Shown piece by piece: positions 23,250-33,492 of a DNA stretch of 64,000 bases; within the stretch, counting starts at the first letter, position 1, and every line of letters starts with the position of its first letter. The DNA is taken from the NCBI GenBank assembly GCA_021234155.1, contig JAJEKV010000048.1, positions 1,081,873 through 1,145,872 of the forward strand, given 5' to 3'. Under the pieces are notes generated by a model that was not told where the DNA came from, did not search any database, and saw only the letters and a list, made by a program, of their open reading frames with translations. The position numbers and the translations under genes are program-made. The stretch comes from Isoetes taiwanensis (Eukaryota; Streptophyta; Lycopodiopsida; Isoetales; Isoetaceae).

Positions 23250-23560
23250 AATTTCAAAGGAGGAACATTCGAAACATTAACACTCGAAATGGAGAAATTA
23301 CATAACTAAGATAGATTGCCGACTCGTTTGCCAATAAATCTAACTGTATTATCCTTGAGAAGAGTACATTGAAGCTCATCAAAAAAATTTTGAACCCCAA
23401 GTCCACTAACTGACAAATTGAAATCAAGTTCCTGGCAAGTCTAGAAACACATAAAACATTGGCTTCAATCACAGTCTAGTCAAACTAATGTGTGATTCTT
23501 TATAGAAAACATGTGCAGATCAAGTTGTGGCTTCACTTGAAGGTTATTTGGTGCCATGTC
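23250..23560 (-). pseudogene. Ty1/copia GAG-pre-integrase remnant
   Basis: The minus strand reads NVLCVSRLARNLISICQLVD, then LGFKIF. This is the conserved copia segment between protease and integrase. Upstream, near 23480-23530, weak traces of the preceding segment are visible. No other pol domain is attached. Confidence 0.7.
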
Positions 23561-24884
23561 ACATTTCTTACCATTTCTCTTTTTCTATACTCATTATATA
23601 GAAACGTTGGCGCTTGGGAATTCACAATGGTTAATATATGAGCAGATTGGGTGAATTAATACAGCTTCTAATAGAGATGGAAAACAAGAAAAAATGGAAG
23701 CTTGTCTAAACACTACTTAGAGAGATGCAAGTGCAGTAGCTTTTGGCTTTTATGCAAAGTGTTTCTCGCTCCAATATAGAAGTTTTCTTATCCTTTTGAA
23801 GTGAAAGCTATCTAAGTTATGACTATTATATTATTCTAAAATTGTTATTCAGGTTTGGCCATCTATACATATATGATTGACCATGAAAATTCTCACAATG
23901 ATCACAAGCATTGGCTTATTATGAATTGTGCGAATCTTGTAGAGTCAATATCAATACGAAACGAGCAGTCCGTGCTAGTAGACATTTGGCCAAATGTTAC
24001 AAGTATTTAGCACATGCGACAGGTCAAAACTGGCAAATCTTATAAAATTCTGCTATTTCAATTTGTTCAAGAACCCCTCCCCCCGTTCTGATGATGGGGG
24101 TTTGTCCCCCAGTTTTGGTTTGGCCTTATGCCCTCCTTTTTGTTTGGCTCCCATAATCCGGCTGGATTCTCATGGACGATAAAAAGTTTATCTTTATCTT
24201 TATCTATCAGTAGTTCCGTTTCTGATGCGAAGGTAAATATCTACATATGCAAGAGCAATGTGGTGATTTAACTCCATAAATTCTGTCTCGACACAACATG
24301 GCTACCATGTATTTGTTGCATCTTTTGGACCAAGAACATGGATCCAAGTCCTCTCATTGTAGACTAGGTGCGGTTTTATAGGAATCATGAATTGCTTGAT
24401 CTGTACACGTCTTCTCAAAAAAACTACGTGCCTCTTGTCAAGGACTAGAATCGGAATGCTTTCAGATGATAAAGTTGCTGGTTTGTTAGGATCATCGTTC
24501 TCTTGCTGGTTCATGCCTAACTTCAATTTTTCATGAAAATGAGTAAATAACGATAGATTTCCGTTCCTCAATAATATAGGTTTGTTAGCAAAATATAATG
24601 TTGCATACCTGCAGTGGTTGTTGACATTGACATGGTCTTGGACCCTGAAAGCTTGCAATGGTCTATAAAACTACAATGGCTGTTGTGAAAGAAGTATGCT
24701 CCAAAATGGAGGCATATAATCACTATTGGCAGTTAAGGAGATCTAAAAGTATTTTCATGGCGTAGATATGATGTCGTAGAAATAATGGATGGCATTATGA
24801 AAGGCCTCATCTATATTTGATGATTTGAAAGACATGTGTAGATGCATTTCATGGGTTTAACAATCTCATGTCAAGTTTTTATGA
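23561..24884. other. Non-coding region
   Basis: No gene recognised. A 118-codon open frame on the minus strand (24302-24658) has no domain I recognise and is treated as unsupported. Confidence 0.4.
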
Positions 24885-25283
24885 ATATGTAGCAAAATAA
24901 CTGGGGGTTCCAGGGGGATTTGATCTGGATGTAAAAATAACAATTCCTGACACCATAGACTATATTTCCCTAAAACAATTGAATAGGTTGTTATAAAAAA
25001 AACATAAATTCAAGATAAAAAATAATCACATTAGCTTACTGGGTACATTGGTTAAAGTATTTTTTTTTAGGACAATGATTATTTTGATAGAGGTTCGAAC
25101 CTCCGTATTTCATATTTTAAAATCTTAGGCAAAGCCATATAGAGGTTCAATATTCCCTCAAAACCTTAGGAGAAATCGTATTTCATCTTTCAAAATCATA
25201 GACGCCTCCAATCATAAATGATTATAAGCGAAACGAGAGGCGCCCAGAGGCCCCAACATACGATGACACCTCGTTTAGAATAT
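24885..25283 (+). repeat. Interspersed repeat family E, copy 3
   Basis: Begins GAATATGTAGCAAAATAAC followed by TGGGGGTTCCAGGGGGATTT, and ends near ACACCTCGTTTAGAATATG. The sequence then runs straight into a family P repeat. Confidence 0.8.
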
Positions 25284-25420
25284 GTAGCAGAATATCTAGC
25301 ATTATAACAGGGGGTTTTTTTTGTGATTTTATATGCTTTTTGGCATGGTTTTCCTATGATTTTAGTGCTGTATTCATTGGGCCATACTAAATAGTATTTC
25401 TAGAGTGCGGCTTTTTTGGA
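25284..25420 (+). repeat. Interspersed repeat family P, copy 1
   Basis: AGCATTATAACAGGGGG, then a T run, TGTGATTTTATA, TTTTGGCATGGTTTTCC and TCTAGAGTGC. The same order occurs at 40722-40855, 44640-44736 (inverted) and 47566-47690. Confidence 0.75.
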
Positions 25421-26356
25421 GCATTGATCTGGATTATCTTCAACAATCTAACGGTTGTTATTTTGACCTCCTTATTCATATGCATGAAACCGGAAAAGTT
25501 CTCTTCTCTTATCGATCCGTCCTGTTGATCCGTCTTGCTCTGTCATTCAACAGTTTTGGTATGCAAGTTTTTGCTTTTTTGTTTGCTATCAATGTTTTTT
25601 ATTTGCTAGATATTCTGTTTTATTCATATTTGGAATATAGCATCAGCATGGCGAACAAAAAAATTCATGATCTTTCATGGCAGAATTCATGATCTTATTC
25701 TGTTCTTATTCTGTTTTTGTTCTTCATTCATTTTTTTGTAACATTTCAGATTTGCTGTTGTGTTATAGTGGTAGACATTCAAAATCCGAAACCTGCAGGC
25801 AAATACCTAGCATGCAAAATTGGAGATGGAGACAGATCTTGCAGTTTTTCCCTATTTTTTTCTTCCTCAACTTTAGCTCTGTTTAGCATTGGCCACTTAG
25901 TGCGAAATTGGAGCCATGAATATCTAGCCCGCCATAGCCAGAATTTGCCTGACACAGCTTGGCCGCCATAGCCAGATCTTCAAGTTTTATCCTAAGTCTA
26001 TTTTCCTGGAGTTTACCTGTGAAAACCATTCGCCCATAGGTCAAAACTGGAGCCACTAGCCGCCATAGCCACATCTGCTAAGCTTTTCCTCTGTAAACCC
26101 ACCGGAACCAGTGTGTAGCATGGTAAGATAACCTGTTTTTAACATCTAGCAGCACCACAGTTAGATTCGGCGCTCACATCTTTCTATTCGATCGGATTTC
26201 CATGTGTTCAAGCAAGCAGCTGCCATCATCGATCCATTGCAGAAACCCTAACCGTGCCCTAATCTCTTTTGTCTCGAAAATCCTATTCTTTCCTTAACTA
26301 TTTCCCTTTCAAATTAAAAATGCCGCCCTCCCTTTTAATATCTAGCATTATCTACT
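25421..26356. other. Non-coding region with repeat-derived sequence
   Basis: No gene recognised. The segment near 26140-26280 (CACCACAGTTAGATTCGG and AACCCTAACCGTGCCC) resembles, in inverse orientation, sequence at 47830-47880. It may therefore be part of a larger repeat downstream of family P. Confidence 0.45.
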
Positions 26357-26592
26357 GCCCATCTTTGGTCTAGTGGTAACACACTAGTTCCTTAGCAATG
26401 TGGTCTCGAGTTCGAGGCCGCCCAGAATCGCACTCGGTACTGTTGGGGGTCAAATCCCAACAGACGCAATGTAAGGTTGTTGGGGGCAGGGCCCAACCAA
26501 GCAATGTAGTGTGGTGTGTGGTCACATGTCCAGTTGGATGCTGCTTAGTGGCGTGACGTTAAAACTACTATCTATCTATCTATCTATCTATC
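26357..26592 (+). mobile_element. tRNA-derived SINE with TATC tail
   Basis: The 5' part is tRNA-like. An A-box TGGTCTAGTGGT lies at 26366-26377 and a B-box GAGTTCGAGGCC lies about 30 bases later (near 26408), the internal promoter spacing of RNA polymerase III. The body contains inverted GTTGGGGG / CCCAAC pairs. The 3' end is a run of CTAT/TATC units (about 26567-26592). A 5'-truncated relative lies at 30741-30824. Confidence 0.8.
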
Positions 26593-27389
26593 TTTAAGCT
26601 TCAAAATTTAAAATCTCACCCTTCCTTTCAATATGTACCATTATGGCCATTGTTTAAGTTTCTATGCAAAAATTAAATGCTACAATATCTAGCAATATCT
26701 AACATAACATCTACTATAATAGTTTTTATGGTTTACTACTATTACAAGCTTGTGTTACTATTCATATTATTACTACCATTACTAGTTATTAACAATTGTG
26801 TTGTTTTTTTAATGGTAGATATTATATCTAGATATTGCAATGAGACGAATGGCACGAAATAGATGAGGCCCAGGCTCAACATCACGAACAGGAGTCATGC
26901 AGGCAGAAGGCATCACGTATGAGATAAATCACCCTGCACAAGAAAATGTCGTCGAAGCTGAAGAGGTGCACATTCGTTTGGACATAGATCAGCGGAGGCA
27001 GTTACGTACGCAAGTAAATAGACTAACTGCCCTCTGTAGGTTGTTTGATAGGCAAATCAACGAAGATGTGTATCGCATCTTAAGCCGCTATCTATATTGA
27101 ATGTTTATGATTTGATATACTACTTTTACTATCTTCAATGACTAAACAAATTTATAAATAATATGCTTTTAAAGCGTATGTAATTAAATTACATTATTAT
27201 ATGCTATAATATTATAGTTGCTTAGGCTTCATATTACTATTGTTTTTATTTGTTATAATGCTACATATTGCTACATGTTTTACATCCGACATATTATTAT
27301 TTACACAAATATAACATCAACTCATCCAAGTGTGATGTAACATTGTTTGTTTTTGACCCCGAATGGGCAAAAAAAAAATTTAACCTATA
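26593..27389. other. Non-coding region with one short open frame
   Basis: AT-rich. A 67-codon frame at 26897-27100 (MQAEGITYEINHPAQ...) has ordinary protein-like composition but no recognisable domain and no splice partner, so it is not called as a gene. Confidence 0.4.
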
Positions 27390-27754
27390 ACAACAACCAT
27401 TACATTACACGCCTTAAAATTAAATTCCCCCTTAAACTCCCTTTGGTTTGTGTGCATATTCACACGGGAGGGGAGGGGATGACTTAGGCCAGCAAGAGCC
27501 CTTATAATTATGTTTTGCACATACAAAATCAACACCATATAATATATTGCCTGAAATCTTATAATATTTTGCAATTCTTGTTATACAGTATACCAAATTC
27601 TGAAAATCCATACCCCATAAACGAGGAACTTTGTGTACGGTGTAGATTAAGGAATAAGGGGTGAATATGCCTATCCAACAACTCTCGTTGCCCCAAACCA
27701 AAGGGGGTTTAAGGGTGAATTTAATTTTAAGGCGTGTAATGTAATGGTTGTTGT
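27390..27754. mobile_element. Foldback element, copy A
   Basis: A 365-bp inverted repeat. The outer arm ACAACAACCATTACATTACA at 27390 returns as its complement ending at 27754. Arms of about 65 bp include CCCTTTGGTTTG. The loop contains CATACCCCATAAACGAGG and TACGGTGTAGATTAAGG, shared with copies B, C and D. Confidence 0.85.
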
Positions 27755-27756
27755 GA

Positions 27757-28195
27757 ATAAGCGGGGGTTCCAGGGGGATTTGATGTGGATGTAAAAATAC
27801 CAATTCCTGGCACCATAGACTATATATCTCTAAAACAATTGAATAGGTTGTTATAAAAAAAAACATAGATTCAAGATAAAAAATAATCATATTAGCTCAC
27901 TGGGTACATTGGTTAAAGTAGTCTTTTTAAGACATTGAGTTATTTTGGTAGAGGTTCGAACCCCCATATTCTAAAATATTTAGCAAAGCCATATAAAGGT
28001 TCGATATTCCCTCAAAACCTTAGGCGAAATCGTATTTCATCTTTCAAAATCATAGACGCCTCTAATCATAAATGACTATAAGCGAAACGAGAGGTGCCCA
28101 GAGGCCCCAACATACGATCTGGGTCGTAGGATCGACGAATCCGACGACTGTGGTAGTCCAGGGTGCACCTCGTTTAGAATATGTAGCCTCGTTTA
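27757..28195 (+). repeat. Interspersed repeat family E, copy 4
   Basis: Starts GCGGGGGTTCCAGGGGGATT directly after foldback copy A. It keeps the full family order to GTCCAGGGTGCACCTCG and TTTAGAATATGTAG. It is the longest copy on the plus strand. Confidence 0.8.
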
Positions 28196-28740
28196 GAAAA
28201 ATGAAATGCCTCTTATGTTCATACTTACATGAAGAGAGACTAAAATTGTGTTGCAACGTTTCTAGAACCATGAATTGGCTGAAAGAATTCTGCAAGTTGT
28301 AGATTCGTTGGACATTTGTTGCATGATTGCTTGTTGCTTTCATGTGCTCAAGCTTTGCCAAACCTAAAACTAACAACAGCTTCATAAGATATTCAGACAA
28401 CATCATCAAGAGAAGCAAGTCATCTAAGCAAACTAGGACTATTGCAAAAAATTTAAAAATTCCACACTTAGAAATAGTGGCATGCATGCTACATACAATG
28501 GTATGAAATTATAAATGTGTCCTTTTCACCAATTTGGTTAGAACATTGAAATGAAGGGCTATCTTAAGCAAGACATGATGCAACTCTTTTACTTTGTGGT
28601 GTTCTCAAAGACTAGCAAAATCTTAGTGTAGAAGATTTTGAGGTTTGAAGAAAATGAGCCATATGTATGGCACAAAATGGAGAGTTAGGCTTCATAGCAA
28701 TAGAAATGAGGATAGAAACTACACAACCAACCCACCCAAC
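28196..28740. other. Non-coding region
   Basis: No gene, repeat or regulatory site recognised. Confidence 0.4.
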
Positions 28741-29345
28741 CCATTCTCCAAGCCCCCCCCTCACCCTTTTACATTTTCCCCTCTTTCTCTTTTTTCTTTT
28801 TCCATTTTTTATTCTTTTCCTTTTCACTCCTCCCCCCATAGCTTTACCTTTTTGCTTTCTGTATTTTTTCGCTTTTCCTTTGTTCCCTTCTTACTTTTTT
28901 TCCCTTCTCTCTTTTTGGCCTTTTATCCTTTTTTCTTTCTCTTCTTTATTTTCCTTTTCTATTGTGTTTTTCCTTCTTTCCTTTTATTCCCTTTACCTTT
29001 TCACCCTTTTTCTTCCTCTTCCTTTTTCACTTCCCATTTTCCTTTTCCCCTTTTCCCAATTTCTTTTTTCGACTATCGAATTAAGTAAATTTCGGCCATC
29101 AGCCCTTTTACCTTCCCTTTTTCTATTTTCTCCTTCCCTTTTCCTTTTCCCCTTCCTCTTATTTTCTCCACTCCCACTTTTCCTTTTATTTTTCCCTTTT
29201 CTATTTTTTATTTTATTTCCCTATTTCTTCTTTTTGCATTATCCATTTTCTTTTGCCATTTTCCCCTTTCCCTGCCCTTTTCCCTTTTCCCCGTTTTTCT
29301 CTATCTTTTTTCCTTCCCCTTTTCCCTTTCCCCTTCCCCCCTTTG
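28741..29345 (+). repeat. Polypyrimidine tract of about 600 bp
   Basis: The plus strand is almost entirely C and T, in CCTTTTCCCTTTTCC-like words, with brief interruptions (for example 29070-29100). Long open frames across it encode only F, P, S and L and are compositional. Confidence 0.9.
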
Positions 29346-29632
29346 GTTGTTTAAGTGAATCGTATTGAAGCAACATTCAAGATGAATTATTGACTGAAGA
29401 AGACACACACACATCATCTTCATCGTTGGTCGATCAAATCCTAGACCATATGATCTAAGGCAAGATAAAAGACACATGTTATAACATTATAATATAAGAA
29501 GATTTGTACAATACCTTCAAGTGCAAGACAAAGAGAGTTGCAACATGTTCAACAAATTGCATCATACTTTGATAAAATAAAATAGAGACATGAGCTAGAA
29601 CTACACAAAATACAAATGAAGCAAGAACATAA
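29346..29632. other. Non-coding region beyond the PLAC8 gene end
   Basis: Probably contains the 3' UTR of the minus-strand PLAC8 gene. Nothing else recognised. Confidence 0.4.
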
Positions 29633-30386
29633 TCAATACTGCATTTGCTGGACAGGTGGAGGTTGATCATATATGTGTTGCACGTTTTGGAAACCTAAAA
29701 AGACCAAGGAATCCTTGTTAATTAGACGTAATCAAAGGTATAATGAAGGATTATAGAAGAAAATGACCAAAAGAGGTTGGATGCCCCGGTTCTTAAGCTC
29801 CCGGTATTCTTGGGCAATAGAGCACCAAAGGCAGCACCAATCCACACAAAAGTCGTTACATGGGTCCGCAGGAAGACCATATTTCTGTCTAAGTTTGGCT
29901 CTGTAACCGCAAGTGTAGATACAAGGCACACCAATGTATATCATAAGGCAAAGGATGCATCCTGCTTGCATGCATGCTACAAAATATCACACAAATCATA
30001 AAGGTACACTTGCACAAACATTCAAGTATAGACTGGCCGCTTTACTTACACGTGCCCCCTCTATCTAGAATATGCGCGACCTCTCCAAAGGGAAGGCAGG
30101 GAATCCAGTATGCCAAGCAACCTGAAACAATATGTATAGCCCATAGAATTAGCTTTGACCAACATATAATTGTGAATATATGAAGGTAAAGTACAAGATT
30201 TAAAGGTTGATTGGTTGCTTGATTTGAAGATTGCTTACACGATCCAAAATCTTCGAAGCATCCGCATAGGCCTGTCGTCCATTGTCCTGAATTTGGAGGT
30301 GCTCCAGTGTAGGCATTTGGAGGAGGCTGATACTGAGTTGGCACTATAGGAAAAGGAGCTTGGGAGGCTGTTGGAGGCAGAGCCAT
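29633..30386 (-). CDS. PLAC8-family cysteine-rich membrane protein, minus-strand copy with frame break in tail
   Basis: Four exons: 30239-30386, 30050-30121, 29768-29976 and 29633-29694, with GT-AG introns. The N-terminus is proline-rich, then WTTGLCGCFEDFGSCC, LAYWIPCLPFGEVAHILDRG, a hydrophobic segment, GVPCIYTCGYRAKLRQKYGL and CNDFCVDWCCLWCSIAQEYREL. These are the CC-, CPC-like and QEYREL signatures of PLAC8 / cell-number-regulator / PCR proteins, plant plasma-membrane proteins linked to metal export and organ size. Exon 3 is 209 bases against 210 in the paralogue at 32057-32750. That puts the last exon (encoding HIYDQPPPVQQMQ) out of frame; translation would continue in another frame. The PLAC8 core is unaffected. 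A missed T in an assembly homopolymer is an alternative cause. Confidence 0.85.
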
Positions 30387-30740
30387 CGTTGCCTTAGATA
30401 TAACAACTTTTTAGAACACTTACGAAAATACAACAAGGGCCTCTTATAAGTAAAGCTTCCGTGACTTTTTCTCAAGGCTCAATGAATGAATAGGGCAGAT
30501 CGTAAGGAACTTATTAGAGAAACTTAATGAATGTGGCGGAGTGTAAGGGACATATAAAGAAAATGTCTCACCAACTTCTTTGCCAAAATGAATGCCCCAC
30601 TTCCGATAGTATATTTCTTGCTCAATGGTGCTTATATGAAAGAATGCATCTAAAGACATTTTCCTCTGCCAAAAGCATGTCAATGTGTAGAATGACCCTT
30701 TCTGGTCAAACATACTCGAAGTTACAGTCGATGTAAGATA

Positions 30741-30824
30741 GTTGGGCTAGGACCCAACGAAGCAATGGTGATGTGGTGTGTGCATCATATGTCCAAGCAT
30801 ATGATGTCAATGTGGTATGATGTA
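30741..30824 (+). repeat. SINE fragment
   Basis: GTTGGGCTAGGACCCAAC, then GAAGCAATG and GTGGTGTGTG match the body of the SINE at 26357-26592, downstream of its B-box. The tRNA-like head and the tail are missing. Confidence 0.6.
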
Positions 30825-31492
30825 AAAAATGCTTTTTTTCCCTGTCTTTTGCACAAAAAATGTCAATGTGTGCTATATATTTCGCTAAATTGGAGATGTA
30901 GATACAAGAACCAATAAGACAAGTGGAGGATGAATATTTAGAAATACTTCCAATAGTATGTACAATGAATAGAGAAAGTGGAAGATGAATACTTGGAGAT
31001 AACACTTTGCTTCTAAAGACAAGACGTGTGGAATACGAATACTTGGAAATGCTATTTTATTCTAATAATATTAAAAGTCATTATTTTTTTCTCCTATCTT
31101 TATATCCCATGGAATGATTACAACAGAAGATCAATGAGTACGTAATCACCATTAATTGTTTAAGTTTTAGTTACAACTCAGTATCACCTATTAACTAGCA
31201 TATCATTTCAGATAGTCAAGTAAAAATGCAAGTCAAGTAATAAAAAATGCAAGGTTGAGTGTGGCCATAAGTAATAGCTTCGGAAGGAAGGGATATAAGG
31301 GATAACGTCTAATGCCTATATAGGGTTGGACATATTCTAGGTGTAAATTCAAATGATATGTTGGGGGTGTTACGTTGACATAGTGGATGTAAATATGACC
31401 TTTCAATTCAATGAGTAGTTGCATCTGGAAGGGCCACAATTACCCGAGGACCTAAATTTGTAGAGTAGAAAATCCATCAAATGCTCGAACTG

Positions 31493-31500
31493 TATATAAG
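31493..31500 (+). promoter_or_regulatory. Possible TATA box for plus-strand PLAC8 gene
   Basis: TATATAAG about 560 bases before the start codon. The distance would need a long leader or a 5' UTR intron, so this is weak. Confidence 0.2.
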
Positions 31501-32056
31501 AGGAATGAGATTAGATCCCAAGGCAACATAAATTGATTGAAATGCCCAATTTTACCTTAGAGAGATGTTTTTAATGTCCAGAGGAAGCTCGGGCAGCTTA
31601 TGGGACACAACCAGATAGGACCTGCGGAGCTTATAGGACTCAACACACCTAGATAGGACCTGCCCCAATGAGTCCTTCCCCACTAACTTTTCAATGATTT
31701 GTGGCCACTTTCACAACGAAGCATTGAACCCATGAACTTGAGTATGACAGTTTTGTTAAATAATGATACCCCAAATACTTAAACACTATTTACACGAGTG
31801 AACAAGTGGGTCATCCTTACGTTCTAAGCAATAGTGCAAAAATCGGCCCAGGTTGACGAATCTAAAGACAGGACCCAGGAATCTAGAATCCAAAGCCAAC
31901 GGACGACTGAGTCAAAGGGGAAAAAAAATGATCAGGGACGACTGGATCCAAAAGCTTGCAGGATAAAGGATCCATGGCCATTATGTCATCTTTGTGCATC
32001 ATTCAATTTTATTGGATATGCCCATTCAGCCCTGCAAGAGCGAGATCTAGACCGAA

Positions 32057-32750
32057 ATGGAAACTGGGGTTCCAGTACATTATCCTCAATATCCGTATGT
32101 TCAGCCTCCTCCAATTTCCCATATTCCTAATCCCCCTCATGGTAAATGGACTACCGGATTATTTAAAGGCTACACAGACTGTGAATCATGTAAGTTTCGT
32201 ATCTCTATTTATCAAATTTTCGCTTTTCTATGTAACATTAAAGACTCCATTTTCCCCAGACTGTATGGCATGCTGGGCTCCTTGCATCCCCTTTGGTCAG
32301 ATCGCACATATTCTAGACAGAGGCAATACCCGTGAGTAATTTTCCTTTCTCTGATATGGGGTATATGTGATGTTTTAATATTATTTCTTGTGTTTGCAGC
32401 TTGGTGGTTATCTGCAGGCATCCTATATTTGATGTTTCACATCGGGTGCCCCTGCATTTACACATATGGATACAGAAAAAAGCTTAGAGATAAGTATGGC
32501 TTGCCTGAAGCGCCCTGTAATGACTGCTGCGTGGACTTTTGTTGCCTCCATTGCTCCATTGCTCAACAGTATCGTGAGCTTAAGAACCGGGGTATTCAGC
32601 CATCCTTTGGTACCCTTATTACCAGTGCTATTTTTCTTTCCCTTTTTTTATGTTGTTTTTGGCTAATTGGTTGTTCACCCCTTTTTAGGCTTTGAGGCTG
32701 TGAGGCACATATATGACCAGCCTCCTTCAGTCCAGCACATGCACCAATAA
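32057..32750 (+). CDS. PLAC8-family cysteine-rich membrane protein, intact copy
   Basis: Exons 32057-32189, 32260-32331, 32400-32609 and 32689-32750 sum to 477 bases, encoding 158 residues plus stop in one frame with GT-AG introns. The N-terminal third is P/Y/Q-rich (VHYPQYPYVQPPP). Then come WTTGLF, CMACWAPCIPFGQIAHILD, a hydrophobic stretch (LSAGILYLMFHIGCPCIY), YGYRKKLRDKYGLPEAP, CNDCCVDFCCLHCSIAQQYR and a short tail ending VQHMHQ. The length is normal for plant PLAC8 / PCR / CNR proteins. Exons 2 and 4 have the same lengths as in the divergent neighbour, so the pair arose by local inverted duplication. The exact physiological role cannot be told from sequence. Confidence 0.92.
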
Positions 32751-33492
32751 TAATGTTATATTCTTTTGCAGATTTGCTATATGGTATCATCTAACTAAGA
32801 TTCCTTTATAAAAAATCACTTACATTCCTCCTAATCCAATCGTGTGTTGACACGTGGCAGCAATTCTTTTAAGGAATGTTTAGTAGATTTTGCATTTAAT
32901 TTTTCTACATATTTACACAATATTCTTAACATTTATTCGACATTCTATTACAGAATGTAATGTAAGTGATTTTCACGTAACAAAAATGTCACTTTAGGTG
33001 ACATTCTCATGTGTCAACACCGGATAGAATGTAACCCAATAGCATTCCTTTAAGAAGGATTTACGGATAACTTAAGGGATTGGTTACCATAAAATGCTTA
33101 AGACCCTGCATTTGTTCAAACTTTCCCATTGGACATATAAGCATCATACCCTGTCGTACGGACCTAGAATTGGACCTAGGTACCGTGATAATGTCTATGG
33201 CTGGTGATCCTTTCTGGACACATAGTTTAGCACATTAATATGTCCATGAATTTAGTTTCCCCACTTCCTTTTAGAAATTATACATGATTTCCCTTTCCAA
33301 AATTTTCTTTACATTTTCCCCTTAGTTTTTTCGACTCCTCTCCATCTTTATGAAAGGAGGCGGCTGTGATCATCTGAGGCAGACCCGGTCTGATTCGACC
33401 TAAGCAGGGATCGTCTCGGGCTTCCCATTGTCTTCTGGCACATCATATCTTTAAGGATGGCGCTTTGACTAAGTTTCCCGAGTTTTTCCTCC
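32751..33492. other. Non-coding region between PLAC8 gene and gene A
   Basis: It contains the likely 3' UTR of the PLAC8 gene. An inverted pair of similar phrases (AAGGAATGTTTAG near 32871; ATAGCATTCCTTTAAG near 33040) suggests a degraded small transposon. Sequence from about 33340 is likely 5' leader of gene A. Confidence 0.35.

Larger units (their letters stand above)
30387..32056. other. Shared upstream region of the divergent PLAC8 pair
   Basis: 1.67 kb between the two start codons. It holds a SINE fragment (30741-30824) and a TATA-like TATATAAG at 31493-31500, about 560 bases before the plus-strand start. No other gene seen. Confidence 0.5.

Noticed and set aside
24302-24658. 118-codon minus-strand frame as a copia gag piece
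   Set aside because: No motif I could match to copia proteins, although a copia remnant lies 700 bases away.
24885-25420. Families E and P as a Helitron
   Set aside because: I looked for a TC start, a CTRR end and a 3' hairpin and did not find a consistent set at the copy ends.
26357-26430. Functional tRNA gene
   Set aside because: The A and B boxes are present, but the acceptor stem and the rest of the cloverleaf are not; it is followed by a SINE body and a TATC tail.
28667-29368. 233-codon plus-strand open frame
   Set aside because: It is the translation of a polypyrimidine tract (F, P, S, L only).
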